A stretch of DNA of 11,857 bases from Sulfitobacter sp. GTDB lineage: Bacteria; Pseudomonadota; Alphaproteobacteria; Rhodobacterales; Rhodobacteraceae. Positions 1 through 6,398 of this stretch are shown in pieces (the stretch's first letter is position 1; each line of letters starts with the position of its first letter). The notes under the pieces are model-generated. The model was given only the letters and a program-made list of their open reading frames with translations, made no database searches and had not been told where the DNA came from. The position numbers and the translations under genes are program-made. The stretch covers positions 1-11,857 of the forward strand of contig JAGXHD010000011.1 in NCBI GenBank assembly GCA_024636395.1. The letters are read 5' to 3'.

Positions 1-799
1 CACCAGGGATATGGGCGATGCGGTCCATCTGCGCCAGAATCTGGCCATCGTATTCCAGAAAGCCGTTGTTGGTGAAATAGTGATTCTCGAGCCGCGCAAA
101 AGCGCGCGCGTATTCACCCGGCCCCTCAATCATCTGACCGGACGAGGAGATAGACGCGAGCGCATTCTCCCAGCCTGACCAAGCCCGGGCAAAGCGCGTC
201 TGCAATGACATATCGTCGGAAAACAGGCGGCGATGATAGGCCTTGATGTAGTCGTCCCGCTCGTCCTTGGGGACCAGTGCGGTGAATTTATCCCACACTT
301 CGGGCCAGAATTTTCCGGCACCACCGCCGTAGAACCAATCAAGCTCGACCTGCGTCATGAGGAACACACCGCGCAGCACGATATTTCGAACCGCCGCCGG
401 ATGCGTCTGAGCGTAGATAAGCGAGAGCGTCGCGCCCCAACTGCCACCAAACACAACCCACTGCGCAATCCCCAGTGTTTCGCGAATCAGCTCGATGTCA
501 GCGACCAGATGCCATGTGGTGTTGTCCGTCACGCTCGCGTGCGGTGTGGAGCGACCGCAGCCGCGTTGGTCAAACAGAACAACACGGTACTTGTCGGGGT
601 CGAAATAGCGCCGCATCGAGGGGCTACATCCGCCGCCCGGTCCGCCATGCAATACTACGACGGGAATTCCCTTGGGATTACCGCACTGCTCGACATAGAT
701 GACATGCCCATCGCCGACGGCCAGCATGCGCCGGTCGAAGGGGTCAATGGGCGGATGCAGATACTGCACTGCGCGCTTTTGGTCAGGGGTCTTATCCAT
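1..799 (-). CDS. pip: Proline iminopeptidase (alpha/beta hydrolase), 3' end beyond window
   Basis: This exopeptidase releases N-terminal proline from peptides, probably in the cytoplasm. Reading leftward from the ATG at 797-799, 266 residues are open without a stop before the window edge. The family is usually about 310-330 residues. Visible motifs are the oxyanion-hole segment HGGPGGGCSP (residues 51-60), the family-typical DQRGCGRS (77-84) and the nucleophile elbow GGSWG with catalytic Ser120. The cap region is Trp-rich (FWPEVW and similar). The catalytic Asp and His lie in the missing C-terminal part, so completeness cannot be judged. It has no signal peptide. It is divergent from ubiG, with 49 bases between the start codons. 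The ribosome site is weak (AGG about 7 bases before ATG). The DQRGCGRS signature makes this call firmer than a generic hydrolase call. Confidence 0.93.
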   Translation of the reverse strand, partial: MDKTPDQKRAVQYLHPPIDPFDRRMLAVGDGHVIYVEQCGNPKGIPVVVLHGGPGGGCSPSMRRYFDPDKYRVVLFDQRGCGRSTPHASVTDNTTWHLVADIELIRETLGIAQWVVFGGSWGATLSLIYAQTHPAAVRNIVLRGVFLMTQVELDWFYGGGAGKFWPEVWDKFTALVPKDERDDYIKAYHRRLFSDDMSLQTRFARAWSGWENALASISSSGQMIEGPGEYARAFARLENHYFTNNGFLEYDGQILAQMDRIAHIPG

Positions 800-805
800 T
801 ACGAG

Positions 806-841
806 CCTATATAGTACGAGAACAGACATTGGATACAGGAG
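806..841 (+). promoter_or_regulatory. Short divergent pip/ubiG control region with ubiG ribosome site
   Basis: The two divergent start codons are only 49 bases apart. An AT-rich TATATAGT stretch (808-815) could be a -10 element for ubiG, giving a leader of about 27 bases, but no convincing -35 is visible 16-18 bases upstream. AGGAG at 837-841 sits 7 bases before the ubiG ATG and decides that start. The -10 assignment is inference only. Confidence 0.35.
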
Positions 842-848
842 CGCCGAA

Positions 849-1598
849 ATGCAAGCGGATCAAAGCACGGTCGACGCAGGCGAGATCGCAAAATTCGAAG
901 CCATGGCCGCCGACTGGTGGGATGCGGATGGCAAGTTCAAACCCCTGCACATGCTCAATCCCTGTCGCCTCGATTATATCACGGCCCAGATCGCCGGAGA
1001 GTTCGACCGTGATCTGTCGGCGCAAGCCCCGCTCAAAGGTTTGCGCATCCTCGATATCGGGTGTGGTGGCGGACTTCTGGCGGAGCCGATGGCCCGATTA
1101 GGCGCGACCGTCGTGGGCGCAGATGCCGCAGCGGGCAATATTCCCGTAGCGCAGATCCATGCGGAGCAGTCGGGGCTGCAGATAGACTACCGCCACACCA
1201 CGGCGGAAGCCCTGGCGGCTGCCGGAGAGCAATTCGATGTGGTGCTGAACATGGAAGTGGTCGAGCATGTCGCCTCCCCAATCAGTTATCTCACAGCCTG
1301 CCGCCAGCTTTTGAAGCCGGGCGGTCTGCACATCTGCTCGACCCTGAACCGCAATGCGAAATCCTACGTCGTTGCCATCATCGGGGCGGAGCATGTGATG
1401 CGATGGCTGCCGAAGGGCACGCATGAATGGTCAAAGTTCATCACACCTGACGAGCTTTACAAATTACTCGAAGAGGCCGGGCTTGAGCCTGTGGACCGCA
1501 AGGGGTTCGTCTTCAATCCGGTCCTGTGGAACTGGAGCCTGTCGGCAAAGGACCTGAGCGTGAATTACGTGACCGCCAGCCTGAAGCCAAACAGCTAA
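849..1598 (+). CDS. ubiG: Ubiquinone biosynthesis O-methyltransferase UbiG
   Basis: This SAM-dependent enzyme performs both O-methylations of the ubiquinone ring (on 2-polyprenyl-6-hydroxyphenol and on demethylubiquinol). It is membrane-associated and works with the other Ubi proteins. The 249-residue length is typical of the family. The N-terminal UbiG hallmark WWDADGKFKPLH is at residues 23-34. Motif I ILDIGCGGG is at 67-75, the ribose-binding acidic residue is Asp92 in VGAD, MEVVEHV is at 135-141 and KPGG at 156-159. An upstream in-frame extension exists but runs antisense into pip. The ATG at 849 has AGGAG 7 bases upstream and begins the conserved region, so it is preferred. The TAA stop overlaps the convergent marR stop by 4 bases. 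It stands alone here, not in a ubi cluster. Confidence 0.96.
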   Translation: MQADQSTVDAGEIAKFEAMAADWWDADGKFKPLHMLNPCRLDYITAQIAGEFDRDLSAQAPLKGLRILDIGCGGGLLAEPMARLGATVVGADAAAGNIPVAQIHAEQSGLQIDYRHTTAEALAAAGEQFDVVLNMEVVEHVASPISYLTACRQLLKPGGLHICSTLNRNAKSYVVAIIGAEHVMRWLPKGTHEWSKFITPDELYKLLEEAGLEPVDRKGFVFNPVLWNWSLSAKDLSVNYVTASLKPNS

Positions 1599-2029
1599 TC
1601 CATCTGCTTACGCAGTTCGCGCAGGATCGGAAGAGCCGCGCGGGCCTTGTCCGCTCCGAGATCTTCCACGACTTTGGTGATCATCGGCGCGATACGGCTG
1701 AGGGCGGCCTCTCGCGCCTGGCGGCCGGCGGGGCTGATCGCGACCATCTTGCGCCGCGCGTCGTCCCAATCGGGACGCACATGGATATATCCGGCCCATG
1801 CGAGCTTGTTCAGCGTATTGGTCATGGCACCGCGCGTCACGTGAAACGTCTCGGCCAGTTGCGCAGGCGAGCGCTCCACATCTCGCCAGGCCAGATGATT
1901 GAGGACCGAGAAATGCGAGATTTCCATCCCCTTTGGGAGCACTTTGCTCAAACGGCTGCGCAACATCTGGTCGGTACCCAGAATTTCGCTGAAGAGCATG
2001 ATGGCAAGGGTGTTGGGATCGTCGCTCAT
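1595..2029 (-). CDS. MarR-family transcriptional regulator
   Basis: A 144-residue winged-helix protein of standard MarR length, expected to act as a dimer on palindromic operators. The helix-turn-helix covers about residues 52-77, with the recognition helix in VTRGAMTNTLNKL (64-76). The wing follows at about 82-100, with the family-typical D-DARRK-VAISPAG pattern. The flanking helices (about 5-30 and 105-143) would form the dimer interface. Its ATG overlaps the stop of the upstream amidase gene (ATGA, 2026-2029), so it is probably translated from the same mRNA as grxC and the amidase. Its own stop overlaps the ubiG stop from the other strand. The ligand is unknown. Residues 1-30 contain no cysteine, so an OhrR-type peroxide sensor with an N-terminal cysteine is not indicated. 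Regulation of its own operon is a reasonable inference. Confidence 0.92.
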   Translation of the reverse strand: MSDDPNTLAIMLFSEILGTDQMLRSRLSKVLPKGMEISHFSVLNHLAWRDVERSPAQLAETFHVTRGAMTNTLNKLAWAGYIHVRPDWDDARRKMVAISPAGRQAREAALSRIAPMITKVVEDLGADKARAALPILRELRKQMD

Positions 2030-2859
2030 GTCGGTCCGGCGTAAAGGCGTGTGTTGGCCAAGCTGGGGATACGAGCGCGCGCGGAATCAACCTGCGCCAT
2101 ATCCAGATCGAAGACATAGACCCCCTTTTCGGTCCCTGCGTCCAGAATGACCTCACCCCAGGGGCTGACAACCAGTGAATGACCGTAAGTGTCGCGCGTC
2201 TTGTTGTGCGCACTGGCGTGGGTGCCAGTTTGGGCTGGCGCGATCACGAAACACCCGGTTTCAATTGCGCGGGCGCGCAGCAGTGTATGCCAATGCGCAG
2301 CACCGGTAACGGGTGAAAACGCGGACGGTACGGTGAGGATCTGCGCACCGGCCTGCGCCAAAGCCTGATAGAGCGCGGGAAAGCGGACATCGTAGCAGAT
2401 GGTCATCCCGATCGCGGCAAAAGGGACGTGCGCCACAACGGCCTGCGCGCCGGGGCGGTAGGCCGAAGATTCGCGGTAGGTTTCGGTCGCGCTCACGGCC
2501 ACGTCGAACATATGGATTTTGTCGTAGCGCGCGGTGATCTCGCCCTGCGGATCAATCAGGAACGAACGGTTCGCAAACCGCCCGTCTGCATCACCCGTTT
2601 TAAGCCCCAAAGAACCGATGAGCAGCCACACGCCCAGCACCTTCGCCTCGCGGCGCAAAGCTCTGAGCGTCGGATCATCCTGTTCGTGGAACAGCACTGA
2701 GCGCTGGTGATCGCGATTGGTCGAGATGCAATTGCTGACTTCAGGCGTGCAGATAAATTCCGCCCCCTGCCCGGCTGCATCCACCAGCATCGCGCGCGTC
2801 TCGGCCAGATTGGCAGTCGGATCATCGCTCACGTTCAGCTGGAGGATCGCCCCCTTCAT
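2026..2859 (-). CDS. Carbon-nitrogen hydrolase, Nit1-like (candidate deaminated-glutathione amidase)
   Basis: A 277-residue nitrilase-superfamily amidohydrolase. The catalytic triad is visible: Glu40 in CTPEVSN, Lys114 in YDKIHMFD, and nucleophile Cys155 in TICYDVRFP. Length and motif context (RYDKIHMFDV, CYDVRFPALY) match the Nit1/Nit2 branch. Characterised members of that branch hydrolyse deaminated glutathione or omega-amides of 2-oxoacids, removing aminotransferase side products. It has no signal peptide, so it is cytosolic. Its ATG overlaps the grxC stop, and its stop overlaps the marR start, each by 4 bases, which indicates translational coupling. The glutaredoxin neighbour fits a glutathione-repair role, but the exact substrate is inference. 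Other superfamily amidases remain possible. Confidence 0.9.
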   Translation of the reverse strand: MKGAILQLNVSDDPTANLAETRAMLVDAAGQGAEFICTPEVSNCISTNRDHQRSVLFHEQDDPTLRALRREAKVLGVWLLIGSLGLKTGDADGRFANRSFLIDPQGEITARYDKIHMFDVAVSATETYRESSAYRPGAQAVVAHVPFAAIGMTICYDVRFPALYQALAQAGAQILTVPSAFSPVTGAAHWHTLLRARAIETGCFVIAPAQTGTHASAHNKTRDTYGHSLVVSPWGEVILDAGTEKGVYVFDLDMAQVDSARARIPSLANTRLYAGPT

Positions 2860-3113
2860 GCGGCCAGCAACGCGTCGAGTTTACCCGCCTTCTCAAGCGC
2901 AAACAGATCATCGCAACCGCCCACATGGGTGTCGCCCACAAAAATCTGCGGCACCGTACGACCACCGCCTGCGCGCTTGATCATCTCGGGCTTGCGATCA
3001 GGGTGGGCCAGTACGTCGACTTCCGAAAAGCTGACGCCCTTCTGGCTCAGGAGGCGTTTGGCGGCGTGGCAAAAGCCGCAGAGCGGGGACGTGTAGATTT
3101 CGACAGATTTCAT
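2856..3113 (-). CDS. grxC: Glutaredoxin, class I type, with CGFC active site
   Basis: An 85-residue single-domain glutaredoxin that uses glutathione to reduce protein disulfides and mixed disulfides in the cytosol. The dithiol site is Cys12-Gly-Phe-Cys15, where the usual bacterial Grx3 motif is CPYC. The cis-proline loop TVPQIF is at 53-58 (Pro55), and the glutathione-binding GGCDD is at 65-69, with an extra Cys67 common in GrxC proteins. AGGA lies 7 bases before the ATG. The gene follows comF after 35 bases and runs directly into the Nit-like amidase through an ATGA overlap. Family assignment is firm. Replacing the Pro-Tyr dipeptide probably shifts redox potential, but this cannot be quantified here. 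Confidence 0.94.
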   Translation of the reverse strand: MKSVEIYTSPLCGFCHAAKRLLSQKGVSFSEVDVLAHPDRKPEMIKRAGGGRTVPQIFVGDTHVGGCDDLFALEKAGKLDALLAA

Positions 3114-3126
3114 CGCGGGATCCTTT

Positions 3127-3140
3127 TCAACAAGTGTTGA
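3127..3140. promoter_or_regulatory. 14-bp dyad upstream of grxC, candidate operator
   Basis: The half-sites TCAACA and TGTTGA are perfectly inverted around a 2-base centre. They lie in the 35-base gap between comF and grxC, 14-27 bases before the grxC start codon and just upstream of its ribosome site. Size and symmetry suit a winged-helix dimer such as the MarR protein encoded two genes downstream. It is too short and AT-rich to be a good terminator for comF. Function is inferred. Confidence 0.3.
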
Positions 3141-3148
3141 TTAAGGAG

Positions 3149-3877
3149 TTAAGCGTCTTTGCCCGCTCTTGCTAGGGTTAGGATGCGCACAGGTCCCGAC
3201 TCGGCCGCCATGCAAGCGCGGGTGCAGGCGATGAGCGTGGCACCCGTGGTCAGAACATCGTCAATGAGCAGTACAGGTCTGCGCTCCAGCAGCGCGCCGC
3301 GTTTAGGGTGCGGAGTAATCGCATCTTCTAGTGACTTTGACCTTTCGTCACGGCTCATCCCGCCCAGCGATGGTGTCCGTTTGCTGCGCACCAGCGCGTC
3401 GGGGCACCATTCAAGTTTAAGCTGATCCGCCACCTCCTTTGCCAAAAGCGCCGACTGGTTATACCGCCGCCTGAGCAAGCGCGACCAATGCAGCGGGACC
3501 GGCACCACGATCGCATCACGCGCCACAAGCCCGCGCATCATGTTGGCCATCCACATACCGGCGGGGCGGGCCATCTCCTGGCGGTCCCCATGTTTGAGCG
3601 CGAGCACCAGCTTGCGCCCGGTGTCTGTGTACATCAGCGCCGCACGTCCCTGAACCCAGGGTTTCGGCGCCTGCAAGCAGGCATCGCAGTGATGCACGTC
3701 GCCTTCCCCGCCGGGCGTCAGGGGAATGCCGCACGAATCGCAGATCATCCCGCCCAGAAATTGCGTATCGCGCCAGCAGGCGCCGCACAGGCCAAAATCA
3801 CTCTCCACCATGTCGCCGCAGGTGATGCAGCGGGGTGGATAGATCAGCGAGAGCATTGTTTGAAGTTGTACCAGCAC
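3149..3877 (-). CDS. comF: ComF-family phosphoribosyltransferase-like protein
   Basis: A 242-residue double-zinc-ribbon plus phosphoribosyltransferase-fold protein. The family takes its name from ComF, which is needed for DNA uptake in naturally transformable bacteria. Its role outside competence is unclear. Four CxxC pairs (Cys17/20, 31/34, 46/49, 64/67) form the N-terminal ribbons. The VPVPLH-W-R-RRRYNQ segment is at 126-140, and the PRPP-binding loop VLLIDDVLTTGAT is at 202-214. The chosen start is a GTG at 3875-3877 with GAGGGG 11 bases upstream. An ATG at 3854-3856 (seven residues later, MLSLIYPPRC) is the alternative but lacks a visible ribosome site. It is first in the comF-grxC-Nit-marR operon and diverges from the methyltransferase with only 17 bases between the starts. 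Confidence 0.9.
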   Translation of the reverse strand: MLVQLQTMLSLIYPPRCITCGDMVESDFGLCGACWRDTQFLGGMICDSCGIPLTPGGEGDVHHCDACLQAPKPWVQGRAALMYTDTGRKLVLALKHGDRQEMARPAGMWMANMMRGLVARDAIVVPVPLHWSRLLRRRYNQSALLAKEVADQLKLEWCPDALVRSKRTPSLGGMSRDERSKSLEDAITPHPKRGALLERRPVLLIDDVLTTGATLIACTRACMAAESGPVRILTLARAGKDA

Positions 3878-3894
3878 CGCCCTATGTACCCCTC

Positions 3895-4707
3895 ATGACA
3901 GCATCAATGACCGACATCCGCGCCTTGCAAGCCCACCGCGCCCGCGCCACGCAAGACGGTCTGTTTCTCCACAGCGCCGCAGCGGAGGAGCTTCAGGATC
4001 GTCTGGCTATGGTTAACAAGTCGTTTACGTCGCAAGCGATCGTAACCGGCTTTCCCGATTTCTGGGGAAACTTGCACAGCAATGCAGCGTGTATTCCCGA
4101 TACTGCAACACTAGATCTCCAGCCACAATCCCACGACATGATCGCCCATGTGATGAGCCTGCATTGGGCCAACGATCCTGTGGGCCAGCTCATCCAATGC
4201 CGCCGCGCACTGCGCGCAGACGGGCTTTTCATCGCGATCAGTTTCGGTGGTGACACCCTTCAGGAGTTGCGGCGCGCGCTGGGCGAGGCGGAGATTGCAG
4301 AGACGGGCGGTCTCTCTCCGCGCATCGCCCCCCTGCCGGGGCTGCGCGATCTGGGCGGGTTGTTGCAGCGGGCGGGGTTTGCCCTACCGGTGGCCGATAC
4401 TGTGACGCTGACCGTCGAATATCGTGACATCTGGCATCTGATGAATGATCTGCGCGCGATGGGAGAAACTAACGCCCTCACCGCGCGTCTGCGCAAACCA
4501 ACCCGCCGGAAAGTATTCGAGCGGGCGCAGAATCTGTATGCCGCGCATTTTGCCGCACCCTCCGGCGGCTTGCGGGCCAGTTTCGAATTGCAGGTCCTAA
4601 CCGGATGGGCCCCAGACGCCTCCCAACAGCAGCCCCTGCGCCCGGGATCTGCACAGCAAAGGCTCAGCGATGCGCTCGGGACGCCGGAAAAACCCCTCCG
4701 CGATTGA
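3895..4707 (+). CDS. BioC/NDUFAF5-like class I methyltransferase-fold protein
   Basis: A 270-residue protein related to the BioC/NDUFAF5 group. Recognisable parts are the N-terminal FLHSAAAEELQDRL segment (24-37), HDMIAHVMSLHWANDP-GQL (80-99, equivalent to the LQW-ND strand of BioC), RRALRADGLFIAISFGG (103-119) and a GGL-PRIAPLPGLRDLGGLLQRAGF block (138-162). The conserved tail TGWAPDASQQQPLRPGSAQ (236-254) is typical of alphaproteobacterial members. The SAM-binding loop DxGxGxG is not present: the equivalent region reads VTGFPDFWG (50-58). Mitochondrial NDUFAF5 modifies an arginine of complex I subunit NDUFS7. A related role here is inference, and biotin synthesis is less likely. The start is uncertain: ATG 3895 or ATG 3907, neither with a clear ribosome site, so it may be leaderless. 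hemH follows after 51 bases. Confidence 0.85.
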   Translation: MTASMTDIRALQAHRARATQDGLFLHSAAAEELQDRLAMVNKSFTSQAIVTGFPDFWGNLHSNAACIPDTATLDLQPQSHDMIAHVMSLHWANDPVGQLIQCRRALRADGLFIAISFGGDTLQELRRALGEAEIAETGGLSPRIAPLPGLRDLGGLLQRAGFALPVADTVTLTVEYRDIWHLMNDLRAMGETNALTARLRKPTRRKVFERAQNLYAAHFAAPSGGLRASFELQVLTGWAPDASQQQPLRPGSAQQRLSDALGTPEKPLRD

Positions 4708-4758
4708 CCCCAGACAAAATCTGACTATGTGAAGGCCTAGTTCAGGCAGGATAGTTCC

Positions 4759-5823
4759 ATGAAAGATATGCAGCCAACCCAGACGGCGACATGCCCAATC
4801 CACGCGGACGCGGACCACCCTCCGGTTCCTCGCGCCAAAATCGGTGTGCTTGTCGGAAATCTGGGAACGCCTGACAATTACGATTATTGGTCGATGCGCC
4901 GATATCTGGGCGAATTCCTGTCGGACCGTCGGGTGATCGACTATTCCCCATGGCTTTGGCAGCCTTTGTTGCAGCTTGTGATCCTGACAAAGCGTCCCTT
5001 TACGTCCGGGGCTGCCTATAAGTCCATCTGGAACGAGGAAGCGGGGGAGAGCCCGCTGCTAACGATCACGAAGTCACAGACCGTCAAGATCGCCGCCGAA
5101 ATGAAAAAGACCTATGGCGATGATGTCATGGTCGATTTCTGCATGCGTTACGGCAACCCCTCCACACAGAGCAAGGTGGAGGCCTTGGTAAAAGCGGGCT
5201 GTCAGAAGATTCTCTTTTTCCCGCTCTATCCCCATTACGCTGGCGCCACCTCGGCGACGGCCTGCGACAAGTTTTTTGAAGCTTTGGGCAAAGAGAAATG
5301 GCAGCCTGCCAGCCGCACCGTACAGCCCTATTTTGACCGCCCCGATTACATTGAAGCACTGGCGAAAAGCATCGAGACCGCCTACGCGAAACTCGAGAAG
5401 CGGCCCGATATTCTGATCTGTTCTTACCACGGCGTGCCAAAGCGGTATCTGATGGAGGGTGATCCCTATCACTGCCAGTGCCAAAAAACGACACGCTTGC
5501 TCAAAGAGCGGCTCGGATGGGACGATACCGAGATCAAAACAACCTTTCAGTCAAAGTTCGGCCCAGAAGAGTGGCTCCAGCCCTATACGGTCGAGGAAGT
5601 GGCCCGCTTGGCCGAGAATGGCACAAAGAATATCGCGGTATGCGCGCCTGCCTTTTCTGCCGATTGCATTGAGACGCTGGAGGAAATCAATGAAGAGATT
5701 TTCGAGAGCTTCGAGGAAGCGGGCGGAGAGCATTTCACGTATATTCCGTGCCTGAACGACGATGATGCGCATATTACAGCGCTGTCCAACGTAATTCGCG
5801 AAAACCTGCAAGGGTGGATTTGA
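4759..5823 (+). CDS. hemH: Ferrochelatase (protoheme ferro-lyase)
   Basis: This enzyme inserts Fe2+ into protoporphyrin IX, the last step of protoheme synthesis, at the cytoplasmic membrane face. The 354-residue length is normal. Visible are VLVGNLGTPDN (30-40), RRYLGEFLSDRRVID (47-61), the metal/porphyrin loop FFPLYPHYAGAT (153-164), catalytic His224 in SYHGVP, FQSKFGPEEWLQPYT (263-277), and Glu305 in SADCIETLEEI as the likely proton-handling acid. Cys239 and Cys241 in GDPYHCQCQKT are the only closely paired cysteines, so a [2Fe-2S] cluster of the four-cysteine type is not supported. AGGA lies 7 bases before the ATG. Stop codons TGA and TAA are in tandem. No obvious iron-control box is visible upstream. 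It probably shares a transcript with the upstream methyltransferase. Confidence 0.97.
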   Translation: MKDMQPTQTATCPIHADADHPPVPRAKIGVLVGNLGTPDNYDYWSMRRYLGEFLSDRRVIDYSPWLWQPLLQLVILTKRPFTSGAAYKSIWNEEAGESPLLTITKSQTVKIAAEMKKTYGDDVMVDFCMRYGNPSTQSKVEALVKAGCQKILFFPLYPHYAGATSATACDKFFEALGKEKWQPASRTVQPYFDRPDYIEALAKSIETAYAKLEKRPDILICSYHGVPKRYLMEGDPYHCQCQKTTRLLKERLGWDDTEIKTTFQSKFGPEEWLQPYTVEEVARLAENGTKNIAVCAPAFSADCIETLEEINEEIFESFEEAGGEHFTYIPCLNDDDAHITALSNVIRENLQGWI

Positions 5824-5858
5824 TAACGTTCCTGCAAGCCCCCTAGGTCCAGCAGCTT

Positions 5859-5890
5859 GAACAAGGAAAACCAGTCGGTTTTCCTTGTTC
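5859..5890 (+). terminator. Perfect 14-bp hairpin downstream of hemH
   Basis: The arms GAACAAGGAAAACC (5859-5872) and GGTTTTCCTTGTTC (5877-5890) are exactly complementary around the 4-base loop AGTC, 36 bases after the hemH stop. Outer bases CTT (5856-5858) and AAG (5893-5895) can extend the stem across a 2-base bulge. No T-run follows, so it may act as a terminator with a U-rich arm or as an mRNA 3'-end stabiliser. Confidence 0.6.
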
Positions 5891-6019
5891 TCAAGATCGT
5901 CTGTCCGGGTCGTGCGCGACGAGGTTGATTTCGGATCTTAGAGTACACTGCGTACGCTGCACAGGAATATCGCGATCACCAATATCGGGTCAGACGTAAT
6001 CAAATCAGGCACAGAATGG

Positions 6020-6049
6020 AAAAAAGGCGGTGCACTGCACCGCCTTTTT
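6020..6049. terminator. Bidirectional intrinsic terminator
   Basis: Six A (6020-6025), a GC-rich stem GGCGGTG (6026-6032) with CACCGCC (6038-6044) and a 5-base loop, then five T (6045-6049). Read on the minus strand this is a textbook stem plus T-run 23 bases after the stop of the small secreted peptide gene. On the plus strand it can stop read-through from hemH. Confidence 0.88.
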
Positions 6050-6071
6050 CAATTCAGCCATAGGCCGAAAT

Positions 6072-6254
6072 TTAGTCAGTAGCAACAGCAGCAGCAACCA
6101 GAACCAAAAGCAGGATTGGAACCAGAATACCAGCGGAAGAGCTGGACGCTTCTTCAACAATTACTGGTGCTTCGATGATCGGGTCTGCCAGCGAGCCAGC
6201 ATAAGCGGTGGAAGCAGCAGCAGTCAAAGCGGCGGCGAGAACGAGTTTTTTCAT
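6072..6254 (-). CDS. Small secreted or membrane-anchored peptide (60 residues)
   Basis: No function can be assigned. The protein has three parts. First is a Sec-type signal peptide (MKK, then a hydrophobic Leu/Ala stretch) with a likely cleavage site AYA|GS after Ala19. Second is a short acidic, proline-containing linker with EAPVIVEE (28-35) followed by four serines (37-40). Third is a strongly hydrophobic C-terminal segment, about residues 42-58, ending in Thr-Asp. The mature product of about 41 residues would be a tiny single-span inner-membrane protein. GGAGG sits 9 bases before the ATG and an excellent terminator follows the stop, so this is a real stand-alone gene and probably well expressed. 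Similar small proteins occur in Rhodobacteraceae as hypothetical proteins (from memory, not checked). It could instead be only a signal-peptide/transmembrane artefact, but the flanking signals argue against this. Confidence 0.82.
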   Translation of the reverse strand: MKKLVLAAALTAAASTAYAGSLADPIIEAPVIVEEASSSSAGILVPILLLVLVAAAVATD

Positions 6255-6398
6255 AGTAAATAACCTCCAGAAGATGGCACGTCACGTTTCTCAGCGTTGA
6301 CGGCCTAATACTTAACCTCGTGAACCATCCTAAACAGTATCTCATAGAGGAAGGGAACATTCATTCAGCAAATGTTCATGAGTATGCCCGCGATGTCG
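6255..6398. other. Intergenic region between small peptide gene and L,D-transpeptidase
   Basis: These 144 bases hold the small peptide's ribosome site and presumably its promoter. No convincing -35/-10 pair is visible, although a TAAGTAT-like stretch lies near 6310. A 7-bp inverted repeat, GAACATT (6355-6361) and AATGTTC (6371-6377), lies 22-44 bases after the transpeptidase stop. It is AT-rich and lacks a T-run, so it is at best a weak 3'-end hairpin. Confidence 0.4.
6264..6268 (-). promoter_or_regulatory. Strong ribosome binding site of the small peptide gene
   Basis: GGAGG on the minus strand, 9 bases before the ATG at 6252-6254, is one of the strongest Shine-Dalgarno matches in the window. 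It supports genuine translation of the 60-residue frame. Confidence 0.75.

Noticed and set aside
233..814. A 193-codon plus-strand open frame across the 5' region
   Set aside because: It is antisense to the proline iminopeptidase, which shows HGGPG, DQRGCGRS and GGSWG motifs. The plus-strand product has no recognisable features.
699..848. N-terminal extension of UbiG
   Set aside because: The added 50 residues run antisense into pip and lack UbiG similarity. The ATG at 849 has an AGGAG ribosome site.
4708..4758. Iron-responsive (Irr/Fur-like) box upstream of hemH
   Set aside because: I found no convincing palindromic AT-rich box in the 51-base gap, only a 4-bp CAGA/TCTG repeat.
4759..5823. 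[2Fe-2S] cluster in the ferrochelatase
   Set aside because: Only the HCQC pair is close together. The other cysteines are scattered and do not form the four-cysteine pattern known from cluster-containing ferrochelatases.
5891..6019. Possible small RNA or tRNA between hemH and the bidirectional terminator
   Set aside because: No cloverleaf, promoter or conserved RNA motif could be recognised in these 129 bases. A terminator follows, but this alone is not enough.
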